A program made the position numbers and the translations under genes. DNA of 34,443 bases from Plantago elongata. Lineage: Eukaryota; Streptophyta; Magnoliopsida; Lamiales; Plantaginaceae. The stretch covers positions 1 to 34,443 of the forward strand of contig JAYMSP010001234.1 of NCBI GenBank assembly GCA_036897095.1, given 5' to 3'. Below are positions 11,201 to 21,130 of the stretch, piece by piece (the first letter of the stretch is position 1; the number at the start of each line of letters is the position of its first letter). Below the pieces are notes generated by a model, which had not been told where the DNA came from, searched no databases, and saw nothing but the letters and a program-made list of their open reading frames with translations.

Positions 11201-14200
11201 CCTCTTTTCCTCCTCCTGTTATTATCAATAACTTTCAGAACACATACAAATACTCGAGAACAGAGCAAGACAAGTAACATCACCACAGATAATATCACTT
11301 TGAAAACTTGAAGATATCAAAATTTTCTTGTTTTATATCATCCATGGCTCGATGGCGTGAACACATTGATAAACATAAGAGATATAAGTTAAATTGTTCA
11401 ATGCAATCAAACAGTTGAGTATATAATCTTTCCGCCCCCCGACTGGCAACATAATACTCAAATATTCTTCTTCACATGCAAGACCAGCACTATTGTAACT
11501 AAGGTAGACCTTGATTAATTCTTCTTGCATCTCCAGGAATTCCAATTTCCTCCTCCTCTCTGAGAGAGCATCTTCAGATGGCAGAGAAGTTATTCCAACA
11601 GTGTCCACTACCTCATCCGGTAGAGATGAGAGAGTAGCTTGAACAGCCTCTTCTGGTCTCACTTTACCAGACACGTTGAATGCTCTGTAAAAAGGTATAA
11701 CGAAATGTTCAGTCCGTAATCATCATTCCAAAACCATATATAGGAAAAGAGGCCTAGAATACCTGGAAAGAATTAATAAAGATGATGGTACTGAATGGTT
11801 CAGAGACAAATCAAGCCAATCTCGCAACTGCACAAAATACATCCGCAAAAAGGGAGTGAAGCTCTTTGCTCATCAGTTATCTAAAAGGGTATTACAGGGA
11901 AATAATAAAGGCTAATTTTGATGATCTTAGCAATAGAGCAGTTCGAATTTTCAACATTTCTCCAACTTATAAATGAGGAGTAAACTATCAGTCGGTGGCA
12001 TAATAGATAATAGAGTGCTCAGCCGTTTCTCAAACATTTATAAAATTCTCAGATGCATGTAACCTGTGCTTGTTTTGCATGCGATCATTTGGCTCGATTA
12101 GTTGGAAAAAACTGAAAGTCCTCAGTGATGTATATCAAGTAACAATACTAATTTCTGTACAGTTACAATAGTGCCACTTCAAAAGGCTTTGCAACTATGT
12201 GTCTTTCTGTATATATTATCCTGATGCCCCTCCCTATATCAGTTACTCACCTAATTTTCAACTTTTCACCTATCACTTCTACTTGTTGGTCATGGACCTG
12301 CTCAGGGCAGCTAAGTAATTTTTTTTTCTTTCTAACTATACCAACTTCATACAAAGATAGAAAGCTTTAAAGAGTGATGGCAAACCTGTTGTCTCATTTC
12401 ATCAACTGAAAGCAGACCAAGTAGTCCACGATCTCTACATGCCTGACGAAGCTCCTCCTCTGAGAGGGATTCTAAGCCCTCAACTTGAATCATCTTGTCA
12501 TCATTCTTTATCCTGAAAGTTTGAAACATGTCAATTGGGTCCTACAATTTGAGCAAAATCAACTGTTTTTTTAACATGAAAACAGTGTTTTCTCCTTTCC
12601 AAAGGAGATTTGCCAGCTGTCCTCGCTTTTGAAGGTTTCAAATAACACCCTCATGTTCATAATGATATTTTCTGAAGATTCTGGTTGAACCCTTGGACAC
12701 AGAATTTTCTTAATTTTTTGCACATGCACTAAATAGACAATTAAATTCCAGCTGAATCCAAAGATTACAAAAGCCTCCGATGCCCAATTACATAAATAGT
12801 GTAAGTGCATGCCTGTTACTGTTGCTGTGCCATGACAGAGCCACAAGTGCCTCCCCTGAATTTTCAAAGACGACTACATCTGGTGTATGCATGTTTATCC
12901 CCTGAATTTGTAATGAGTGAAGGTACTGTGGTCATTTCTTTTTGTATATTTTAATATTATAGTGGAGTGACGTGTTTGCCAAAAATAGAAGGGGGAACCT
13001 TGTTCCGGTCCGGGACAAAGGAAGTAGGATATAGCCTAACAAGTTAATTAAGGTGCTAGCATATGGAAGCATAAAAGCACATGAAAGTCCACCGTAGGGT
13101 TATATCACAAAGGCAATTAATAATCTAATACTTTAGCTGAGATGCTTAGTTGAGTAGAGTATGCCAGTTGAGTGTTTAACAAGAAGAATGATGCACATAG
13201 ATTGTAAAGAATATAGAAAAGGTAACTTGTCAATAAAGAACAAAATGGCTTACTTCTGAAGTCTGCTCCTGAGCACATAGCGGAGGTATGCATCAGTACC
13301 TGCATAGGTACTGATACCCATGTATTTGCACATGGTCATCAAACGAGGTCTGCAGATAAGATTATATCAATCTCTCACACGATCAAGATAACAGTGCCTC
13401 TTATTGGAACGTAAAGAACAAGGAATGGCATTTAAATCTTATCAGTATGTCAGGCAATTACCTGCTTATGTTGTCCAAAGTAAGCTCATCATTAAATAAT
13501 TTAGCAAATCCCAAGATGTCCTCATTAGAGATGCGAGCCCCTGTCCTGACCTGATCAAGCATAAAAATACCCATTGGTAAACTGCAGAGGCTCCTAAATC
13601 CAAATTAAGGGCTCAGAAAAAAGACTTCCGGAAGAAAACTAGCTTTCTACCTTAAGAATGAAAAAGGAGTGGCAAAACATTGCTAATTACCAATTGAATT
13701 TGAACTCTAATTATATCTCCTTACATTGTTCATGAATTCATCAAGATCTGCAGCTGTCTTCTTCAGTTCTCCACTTCTTGTGTTTTGAACTTCCTTTGCC
13801 ATTTCTTTCACTGTTTCTTGAAGGAACTTCGCATACTCTATCCTTGCGTTCAGTCTCTTTTTCAAGGCTTCCTGAAATTCACACATTAAATCAAATGAAT
13901 CTGAAAGGGATGTTTAGAAGAAGATGAAGCTGGATCCTAAATCAAGCTAACGCTTCATTTGGTAGCACGAAAGGTCTTGATACAATTGATTTTGCATTCC
14001 CAGTAATTAATTTTAAAAAATAATGAAATATCATAATAAATTAAAATCTCAGCTACCAAGTTATTGTTATAAATTATAACCCAGAAGAATACTTCATCAA
14101 ACAGTTAAGCTATTCCCTGTTTGTTTCGTTCTATGACAGTCCTAAGTAGAAATTTGGCAAGGCCCTCATACACTTTAAATTCAGGAAAAGCAAAACCCCA

Positions 14201-15771
14201 AGTAGAACTTGCTCGGCTCTAATCGTGCAATCACATTCTCTAGTAATTGCTCTTGAATTTCCCAAAACATTGAGAAATGCAGTTAAGCTCAGGAAAGGCT
14301 TATGTCACTCCATTTATTTCGAATCCATCCTGAAAACTCCTTTATTAATGGGGGCACAGAAAGAAAATGTAAGATGTACCAAAAGCATCTTCTTTCAATG
14401 CCTAGAGAAGTTTTAGCTGTAAGGGAACTGTTGTCAATAACAGCCCCAAGCAAGGTTGGAATTCATCCGCCTGACTTAACATTGTCAGATAACAGGGCCA
14501 ATGCCCCCAAACAAGGTGCCAAATTTCTGCAACTTTTTCAAGTAATGCACATCATTTTCAGCCAAAAGGCCCAATGGACTGTTCTGGGTATTTAGGGTGT
14601 GAAATTTCCATAATCCATATTATGTTGCTTCAAGACCAGAGAGAGTCTTTAACAACCAATTCGAAAAATAAAAATAAAATAAAAGGAAAAGAAACATTGA
14701 TGAACTTGGAGGAAAGACAAATTGACAAAACACTTAAATTACTATTGAATCTATTGCCAAGTGCTATCGAGTACTTTTACCTGTTCTTTCATCTTGTCCT
14801 GGAAAGTGGATGGCAACATGTTGGGAAACAGCTTGAGGAAAACCGGAAGCAAGAACTCCATGAATGGAACAATAAGAAAGACCGCAACAGGAACCAGCCT
14901 AAATATATCAGCAGTTGTCCGTGTGAGCTGTTGTCTCTCCCTCCTGGATAGCGTCTTTCCACCAGCAAGTTTTAACAGTAATCTCGAGCTAATCCTAACA
15001 TCAGCCCAGAGCAGTTTTGTACCTAACCAGTAATGTTGCATGGTAGATTTAAACTCATCCTTCCAGTGCCGCAACTTTATAACCCAGTCTTCCCTGCATA
15101 TATATAGATGGCCGATTAGAGCTAAGGCGAAAATACTATTATTCTGCCCACATCCAAAACAGAAATGAATACATGAAATCTGACCTGCTCATTGAAGCAA
15201 CAGCTCTCAGAGCAGGACCAATGCCTAAAAGCATAGCCCAGACCCTCTTCAGCAGAAAGCTCGCCCCCTTCGGTGATTCTTGCAGCTTCTTAGCTTTTGC
15301 TTTGGCTTTGACCGAGGTCAAACCTTCAACAGCCTGGTCACATTCTTCTGGTGAAGCTTCCTTCTTCTGCTTGCTAACAGGCTCTTCATCTTTATCATTA
15401 CGGCCTCCCAAATCCGGCTGATTAGCCGTAGCAGTGGATAGGTAGCGCACATACGCTGCCGTAGACTTAAATCTCAAATTAGTAGAGACCCCAGGCCCCT
15501 CAATCCGGCCGTGCAAAGTTGGAACTCTGGAAAGAACATGCATAAAGTAATTCCTTCGCACATCATAAATTCCCACACCTTTCGATAGACAACCATCCCT
15601 ACGATCGTCATTAGACGACGAATGACTCACAGCACAGCTCCAATGAGGCGAATCAGTAATTCCCGAGAAGCTCCCTCGCTCAGTACCTAAAACACCCTGC
15701 GCTAAGCCAGGTGCCCTCCTAACGGAATCGAGAAGATACTTCCTCTTCCGCAATATCACTTGTGAAGCCAT
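8206..15771 (-). CDS. LETM1: LETM1-like mitochondrial inner-membrane cation/proton exchanger protein, 14 exons, 758 aa
   Basis: Exons (high to low): 15771-15185, 15093-14781, 13871-13725, 13550-13462, 13349-13254, 12512-12386, 11827-11763, 11684-11510, 11215-11015, 10934-10887, 9737-9591, 9467-9385, 8908-8793, 8288-8206. All introns are GT/AG and the joined frame is open over 758 codons, close to the length of plant LETM1 proteins. The N-terminus (MASQVILRKRKYLL) is basic and suits a mitochondrial presequence. The LETM1 core begins around residue 197 (EDWVIKLRHWKDE), with a membrane segment near 259-282 (IFRLVPVAVFLIVPFMEFLL). The ribosome-binding-like domain follows (LFNDELTLDNISRPRL, KYMGIS, LGLLSVDEMRQQ, LPDEVVDTVG). 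Exon 9 is a charged coiled coil (EEEKREEREEEQARLKE). The C-terminus has a canonical EF-hand loop DRDYDGKVTAEE (692-703) and a second, weaker one ending DRDGKILVED (730-739). LETM1 proteins work in mitochondrial K+/H+ or Ca2+/H+ exchange and organelle shape. The long introns (for example 9738-10886 and 13872-14780) hold no other gene that I could see. Confidence 0.95.
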
Positions 15772-16218
15772 CGTGCAGGACTAGTATGAACTAATAACAC
15801 ATATCCCGCACTATCACAAGCTCCTTAACTCTGTAGCTCAGATTGTTGAACGGAGCTAAAATCAGTAAAGCAGATAAATAGTACTATATAGGGCAATCAA
15901 TACAAATAACAAATATCCAGCACTATCACAAGCTCCCTAACTCTGTAGCATAAATTATAAAACCAAAAAGCAAGGTAAAATCAGTAAAGCAGATAAATAG
16001 TACTATATAGGGCAATCTTAATAGATTATACTGAGCAAGCTAATCAGCTAAGCCATCACAAAAAAAGCTCAAAAAAAGCACGATGAACAAGCATTGTAGT
16101 GATTACAGCAGCGGAGTGATAACCTAGCGAAATGCTGCGAAAACGGCGGCAGTAAACGAAAAGCTGAATCGATTGGTTGACGAAGAAATGAAAAAAGTGA
16201 ATCTGAGAAATACTGACC
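15772..16218 (-). other. Probable 5' UTR intron of LETM1
   Basis: On the minus strand the sequence CATTCTCAG followed by GTCAGTATTT at 16218/16217 is a strong donor. A CATACTAG acceptor lies just before the start context TCCTGCACGATGG. If used, this removes about 430 nt from the leader. Leader introns are common in plant housekeeping genes. The sequence upstream of 16218 to about 16310 would be the first, noncoding exon. The exact transcription start is not visible. Confidence 0.5.
15799..16017. repeat. Tandem duplication in the LETM1 leader intron, period about 115 bp
   Basis: Copy 1 (about 15799-15898) and copy 2 (about 15910-16017) both run from ATATCC-GCACTATCACAAGC through CTAACTCTGTAGC to AAATCAGTAAAGCAGATAAA and ACTATATAGGGCAATC. 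The 3' 45 bp are identical; the middle has small indels. Confidence 0.85.
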
Positions 16219-16309
16219 TGAGAATGTGAAGATGATCGATGGAATAGTTGGTCAATCAAGCTAAAAATGACAGAAGAGAATGATTTTCTGAGCACTCTAT
16301 ATGGAGGTT

Positions 16310-17604
16310 TTGTGAATTAGCCTATTATTGCAGTGATGATGAATTAGTGTGAATAATAATAAATGGCTGTGGATATTTTTCTGTGCTTTTAGCGTTGTGC
16401 GTTGTGGACAGATTTACCCTTGTGGTGTTTGTGGAGAATTGGAGAATAGTCAAATATGTCGTGTTCTTATTTCAGCTGGTTTGGGTGCTACACGTACTAC
16501 CGTATCATTGTCTTGTGACAACGAGAGTTTGAGAGTATTTCTTGACGCACAATTTAACCCATTTTGTGTGATTTCAAGGGCATATTTTCCGAACGGATAC
16601 CTAAGATATTTGAAAAGAAAATTTTTATTGCAATTTATTTATGCGACTAATTTAGTCGAGCATTGTCATATCATTTTTGAGGATGCAGTCGAGAACTGCA
16701 AGGGTGAAGGGTCATCGGCATCTGAGAAGGGGCTTAAGAGGGCCCATTGGTAACGGTGTGCTTTAATAAAATAAATTACCTAAGTCATTTGAATCAACAA
16801 CTGTTCGTATTTTCAAATAAAATTTGTGGTATAATAATACTCCTAAAACCTTCAAATTTATTATGCATACATGAAATACATCTTACGAATAAGCCAAACA
16901 TTTCTTCAAATTAGACTTTTCTTAATTTTAGTAAATTTGAAATGATATTACCTTTTTATGAAATTGATTCCTTAACTATATATCTAATCATATAATATGA
17001 TGTTAAATCGAGATAAACATTTGTCATATTGAGAGTAATCATGTATAAATCAAGAGAGGTTGCTTCTCAATTTATTAAAAATAAAATAATAAACGTGATT
17101 GCGCTGATTATAACAAATTGTGCTCATGATTTAACATAACCATTGTGTAAGAAATATTTAGGCATGAGACTAATATATAATATATAATTCTTCCTTAAAA
17201 TAGTTATTTACTCGTTCAATCAAGGTTTCATTTTTTTCATCATTTTATCTTCTTCTAGATTTTCTATGCTCAACCGATCCACGTCTTTCCAGAGTTTATC
17301 TGCAATCAATTGGCCTCTATCTTCTCTATAAATCGATCAACTACATCTTTACGTTTGAAAGCGGTGTTTTTAAAAAAAAGAAAAGAAAAAAAAAAAAGAG
17401 GACAATTACAAATTTGTATCATCCACAAATCTTCTATCGCCCAATGCATAAGATGCTAATATTTTGCACACTGAATTTAAATGAATTGCATGAATGTTGA
17501 AGATATGTCTGAAAGGATGATATTGGAGTTTTTTTTTATTTTTTAAAAAAGAGTCTTGATTACTCATCTTTCATATATGTTTTATTAACTACTCCAAAAT
17601 AATA
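16310..17604. other. Intergenic sequence upstream of LETM1
   Basis: A moderately GC stretch to about 16760 is open for about 135 codons on the + strand but has no ATG start, so I do not call a gene. The rest, to the Stowaway MITE, is very AT-rich with poly-A and poly-T runs (17376-17400, 17528-17550). The LETM1 promoter should lie at the left end, on the minus strand. Confidence 0.4.
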
Positions 17605-17843
17605 CTCCCTATGTCCCACTAAAAAGAGAAATATTTTTCCGTTTTCAGCGTTCCACCAAAGTGAAATAATTTCTCATTTATGAAATAACCTCTACAATAT
17701 AACTAATTTTTAACCACACACTATTAGGCTCACATGCTACTTTTATACCTTAATCTCATTCTTAAATCTTAACCACATACCATATATTTTTCTTAAAATA
17801 CGTGTAAAATTAAATTATTTAATTATTAACGGGACGAATGGAG
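17605..17843. mobile_element. Stowaway-type MITE (Tc1/mariner), 239 bp
   Basis: The ends are CTCCCTATGTCCCACTAA and, reverse complemented, CTCCATTCGTCCCGTTAA, close to the CTCCCTCCGTCCC terminus of plant Stowaway elements. They are flanked by TA on both sides (17603-17604 and 17844-17845). The interior is AT-rich without a coding frame. Confidence 0.85.
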
Positions 17844-17933
17844 TATATGTTTTATTAATAGTGATTCATAAAAATTAAAAAATTATATTAAATATTGTTA
17901 TTACTTGTTGATAATAAATCGGAAAAAAATCAT

Positions 17934-18020
17934 TATGCACTTTGCTGATAAAAAGAACATTGTCTGGATTTCTGGAAAGCTTCAGTTGCATATATAGTAT
18001 TGCTTGCTCGTGTATACATA
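17934..18020 (+). pseudogene. Left piece of a duplicated ALS-subunit intron 11
   Basis: TATGCACTTTGCTGATAAAAAGAACATTGTCTG here matches the intron 11 sequence of the ALS regulatory-subunit gene near 30379 (CTGCACTTGGCTGATATAAAGAACATTGCCTG). The match fades after about 18000, where the Harbinger-derived element begins. It resumes at about 19870 on the other side of that element. Confidence 0.6.
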
Positions 18021-18044
18021 AGATCGTCCACTGTGGTGATCGTG

Positions 18045-18096
18045 AAAATCGGTCGTGGCGAGCAGTTGCGGAGCAACCGATGTTGCCACGACCGAT
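18045..18096. repeat. Self-complementary segment within the left terminal repeat
   Basis: AATCGGTCGTGGC pairs with GCCACGACCGATT, and the inner GTTGC pairs with GCAAC around a GGA loop. The right terminus (about 19794-19846) has the same structure with a few mismatches. Confidence 0.75.
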
Positions 18097-18230
18097 TTTT
18101 GCAATGTGGCGACCGATTAAACATCGGTCGTCGCGGTTTTTTTTTTTTTTTAATTTTAAAAATCGAGTAACGATTATATTTTCAAGACAGATTAAAAAAC
18201 GGTTATATTTTGATGAATAGACTCGGCAAA

Positions 18231-18371
18231 GTACTGCGGCACTACCCTCTCCAAGAATCACATTGCCATCACTGAACTATAGGATACGGCTTCGAATGCC
18301 GACCTTTCAGATTCCGACTCCGGATCAGACATGAACACCTCTTCCTCTGAGTGATGTGATGAAGAAGACAT
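18231..18371 (-). pseudogene. Harbinger transposase N-terminal fragment, left copy
   Basis: Read on the minus strand from an ATG at 18371 it gives MSSSSHHSEEEVFMSD and ESESERSAFEAVSYSS. It then reaches an early TGA near 18260, after which FLERVVPQYFAES continues in frame. A TATTTATAG box and A/C-rich leader lie upstream, as in an original 5' region. The acidic Ser/Glu-rich start is what I expect for plant Harbinger transposase N-termini. Truncated and stopped. Confidence 0.6.
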
Positions 18372-19047
18372 TTTGCCAAAGGGATATTTGGTAGGTTATC
18401 AAGAGTACTTTGAGTTTAAAAGAGAGAAAGAAGGGTGAAATTTGAGGTGTGGATAAATATATGAAGTTTGGTGTATTTATAGATCTCGAAAAAATATGAC
18501 CGTTGGTATTTTTTTTATTAACAGAATTTAAATTAAATAAAATACGTGTCTAGTTCAATGAGGACCGGACACGTGTCCCAGCCAAACGGCTAGTGTCCCA
18601 GTCATTTGGGGTTGGGCCCACGCTGGGCCCAACCACAAACAGTAACTCGATTGGTTGCGAATAGAGCAGCTAGCTCCTCCACAACCGCCCACAGTGGACC
18701 GGACACGTTTTTTTTTTAATTTAAATTTCGTTTAATAAAAAAAATATAAATATACCAACGGTCATATTTTTCTGAGATCTATGAATAGACACCAAACTTC
18801 ATATATTTCTCCACTCCTCAAATTTCACCCTTTGTTCTCTCTTTTAAACTCAAAATACTCTTAATAACCTGCCAAATATCACTTTGCTAAAAATATCTTC
18901 TTCATCACATCACTCTGAGGAAGAGGTGTTCATGTCCGATCTGGAGTCGGAATCTGAAAGGTCGACATTCGAAATCGTATCTTATAGTTCAGTGATGGCA
19001 ATGATCAGATTCTTCGAGACGGTGGTGCCGCAGTTCTTTGTCAATTC
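18231..19047. repeat. Long inverted repeat (hairpin), arms about 320-347 bp
   Basis: The left arm (18231-18550) is the reverse complement of the right arm (18701-19047) with scattered differences. Shared landmarks, read on the right arm, are ATACCAACGGTCATATTTTT, ACACCAAACTTCATATAT, TCATCACATCACTC and AGGAAGAGGTGTTCATGTC. The 150-bp spacer contains a perfect 10-3-10 palindrome, GTTGGGCCCA-CGC-TGGGCCCAAC (18611-18633), and GGACACGTGTCC. A transcript would fold into a long double-stranded RNA. Confidence 0.88.
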
Positions 19048-19232
19048 TTCTTCATCACAGCCGAAGGAGAAACACACTCGTACGTACATCAACTGAAAAT
19101 GCGAGAAACATCATGATCAAATTATGGAAGATTACTTCGCCGACAGTGCCGAGTACACTCTCACATAATTTCGCCGGAGGTTCAGAATGACGAAGCCACT
19201 TTTTATGAGGATCGTTGAGGCGGTCTCCAAAT
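18890..19232 (+). pseudogene. Harbinger transposase N-terminal fragment, right copy
   Basis: This is the mirror copy on the + strand; its start ATG has become ATA. It reads SSSSHHSEEEVFMSD, VVPQFF and KHTRTYIN. After a stop it continues with MEDYFADSAEYTLT, a second stop, and FRRRFRMTKPLFMRIVEAVS. The FRRRFRM-KPLF-RIV block is typical of the region before the catalytic domain in plant Harbinger (ALP1-like) transposases. The fragment ends at a CAA repeat, so the DDE domain is missing. Confidence 0.7.
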
Positions 19233-19233
19233 A

Positions 19234-19298
19234 ACAAGAACAACAACAACAACTTTGACAACAACAAAGCAGCAACAACAACAACAACTTTGACAACA

Positions 19299-19337
<39 letters not shown>

Positions 19338-19352
19338 CAACAACAACAACAA
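19234..19352. repeat. CAA/CAG repeat tract with a 35-bp tandem duplication
   Basis: A compound trinucleotide tract. The unit CAACAACTTTGACAACAAC plus AAAGCAGC occurs twice, followed by about nine CAG/GCA units and then about nine CAA units. In one + strand frame it would encode Asn/Thr and then Gln runs. Expansion by slippage is the simplest explanation. Confidence 0.85.
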
Positions 19353-19377
19353 AGCAAGTCTAACTCTGACCTTCTAC

Positions 19378-19646
19378 ATATCGCGGTGAATGTCAAGACG
19401 CCTAGCTCTTCTGGGAAGCTCATCTTTGGTTCTTGGCGTAATACCAACAGAAACACTTCCATCAGCCAGTACACCTTCATCCCATACCTCCTTCACATAA
19501 AGGAAACACCTATTTATTCGGAACATTGCCCAATCCGGACGTTGAGAAACTTGATCACAAATCAATCGAAGAGCAGGATCTTCATTTTCCGTCCACCGCC
19601 TAGGTATAAGGGAAAGGTCATCTTTCATGATAGAGAGGATAAGATG
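19378..19646 (-). pseudogene. Open fragment on the minus strand, beginning MKDDLSLIPRRWTENED
   Basis: From an ATG near 19638 (minus strand) the frame stays open for more than 80 codons and includes RRWTENEDPALRLICDQV and KEVWDEGVLADGS. A pyrimidine-rich leader lies upstream. The RWTENED start is reminiscent of the Myb/trihelix-like ORF1 of PIF/Harbinger elements, but the remainder does not match well. It may be a remnant of that second element gene or a captured host exon. It runs into the CAA/CAG tract. Confidence 0.35.
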
Positions 19647-20005
19647 AAGGTTTATTGGAAGAAGAAGAAGAAGAAGTTGTGGTGAAGTTGTGGTGGATAT
19701 AGTAGAGAAGGGTATCTTTTTATAGTTGTCCAATTTATCTGTTTCGAAAATATAGCCGTTTTTTATCTATTTAATTGGTCGCCACAGTGCGAAAATCGGT
19801 CGTGGCGACATCGGTTGCTCCGCAACCATTCGCCACGACCAATTTATGTGGTTACCACAACAGACAGTCTAATGGCATTGCAAACTTAAAGGAAAGCAAG
19901 ATTTTGAAAAAAATCAAGCCTAGCCTTTCAAGGTCTCAAATACCATACCTAAAGCTTCTACCATTCTGTTTTCACATGTTATACGGACATGGAGAGTTGC
20001 ACTGG

Positions 20006-20984
20006 GAGAGAATTGCACTTTTAGTCCCCTAAACTGCGGTCCTCTTCGATTTTGATCCCCATTTTTCATACTTTGCAAATATGGTCCCCAATTTCCCCCC
20101 AAATACATTTAGTTGGACACGTGTCGAGATCTCCTTAATTCCGATTTGTATTCTCATTTAAAAAACACTAAAATTAAATTTAAAAATAAAAAATTAAAAC
20201 CCAAAAAAATAAATTAGAAAAATATTTTAAGTATAAAAAAGAAAACTACATTATGAATTCAACATTAATAATATCAAAATATTAATAAAAAAATCTCCAA
20301 AATTGTAATTTAATTTTTTTTCTAATTACTTCCATTGAAGCTCCATGGATAGAGTTTGGAGCTCCAACAGTGGAGCTTCCCATGAAAGCTCGCAAATCTG
20401 GAGCGGCTCTATATTAAGCTTCCATGGGATGGGAAGCTCCACTGTTGTAACTTCCATTGCCGCCATGGAACCTTCCATGGTCGGAGTTTGGAAGCTCCGG
20501 CTGAGCTTCGATCCAACTTCCATCTTTCATGGAAGAAATTTAAAAAAATAAAATAAAAATGAATCTGGGGAAGAAGATTAGAGAAGTGAATTCGTTGGAG
20601 TTGTGGATATAGCATGTCAGATTTATGAAGATGGTATAATTATTCCAATAATCCATAAAAATGGAAGCTCCATTGTTATGAAAGTTTAAGTTTCAAGCTC
20701 TTCAATGGAGTCTTAAAGGAGGAGGAGGAGGAGGAGGAGGAGGAGGAAGAAGAAGAAGAAGAAAGGAAATAAAGTGAAAATTAATTTTAAATAATGATGT
20801 GGCGATAATTTGGAGTGATTTGGCGTTGATTAGGCTTCCGCATGAGGTAAGGGGACCAAATACGTACATTATACGGAGCACAATATGAAACTGGGGACGA
20901 AATGTGCAGAACCTAAAAAATGGGAACCAAAATCGAAGGGGACTGTGACTTAGGGGACGTAAAGTGCAATTCTCTCCATCTCTC
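20006..20984. mobile_element. Mutator-like (MULE-type) non-autonomous element, 979 bp, 10-bp target duplication
   Basis: The long terminal inverted repeats begin GAGAGAATTGCACTTT and continue GTCCCCTAA, TTCGATTTTG and CCCATTTTT on both ends. The right end has 8 extra outer bases. The element is flanked by GTTGCACTGG at 19996-20005 and 20985-20994, and the undisturbed sequence in the ALS gene has this word only once. A 9-10 bp duplication with long TIRs points to the Mutator superfamily. The interior has palindromic AGCTTCCATGG-type motifs and a GGA/GAA microsatellite; no transposase was seen. Confidence 0.85.
20718..20764. repeat. GGA/GAA microsatellite
   Basis: About ten GGA units run into about six GAA units inside the MULE-type element; a simple purine-only tract. 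Confidence 0.9.
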
Positions 20985-21130
20985 GTTGCACTGGTTCTAA
21001 AATCTGGCGTAGATTAATTCTAGACAGTAGACACCTCATACCTGAGGGGATACACTCTTCCCTTGCATGTTGCTTAATCATGCATTTGAATTTTTGTGTT
21101 GTTGTACTAGAGATATAAGTAGGAATAAAG

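Larger units (their letters stand above)
18030..19862. mobile_element. Harbinger-derived DNA element with about 100-bp terminal inverted repeats
   Basis: Left end (about 18030-18118) and right end (about 19780-19862) are inverted copies. Shared blocks include CGGTCGTGGCGA, GTTGCGGAGCAACCGATGT and GCCACGACCGATTTT, then TGTGGCGACC-ATTAAA. The element sits inside a duplicated copy of ALS-subunit intron 11, whose sequence flanks it on both sides. It contains fragments of a Harbinger transposase N-terminus, a long hairpin, a CAA/CAG tract and a fragment of another frame. I could not identify a clean target duplication, so the exact ends are uncertain. Family assignment rests on the transposase fragments. 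Confidence 0.65.
19870..21130 (+). pseudogene. Decayed duplicate of the last ALS-subunit exon and its flanks
   Basis: Homologous to 30457-30700. ATTGCAAACTTAAAGGAAA matches the end of intron 11, GGAGAGTTGCACTGG matches the last exon, and ACCTGAGGGGATACACTC, TTCCCTTGCATGTTGCTTAA and GCAACATCATGTAACTGATC match the exon end and 3' UTR. The acceptor AG of CACAG has become CACATG. The frame hits TAA after ...KSGVD. An 18-bp insertion precedes the conserved YLRGY region, and a 979-bp transposon splits the exon at 20005. It cannot encode the subunit's C-terminus. Confidence 0.88.

Noticed and set aside
14225..14951. Overlapping + strand frames of 63-125 codons
   Set aside because: They lie opposite LETM1 intron 2 and exon 2. 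The conserved LETM1 exon on the other strand explains the open frame.
16349..16753. 134-codon open frame on the + strand, upstream of LETM1, with a hydrophobic start and several Cys
   Set aside because: The first codon is GTG, not ATG, and the frame contains no ATG at all. It matches no family I know and overlaps the likely LETM1 promoter side; probably chance.
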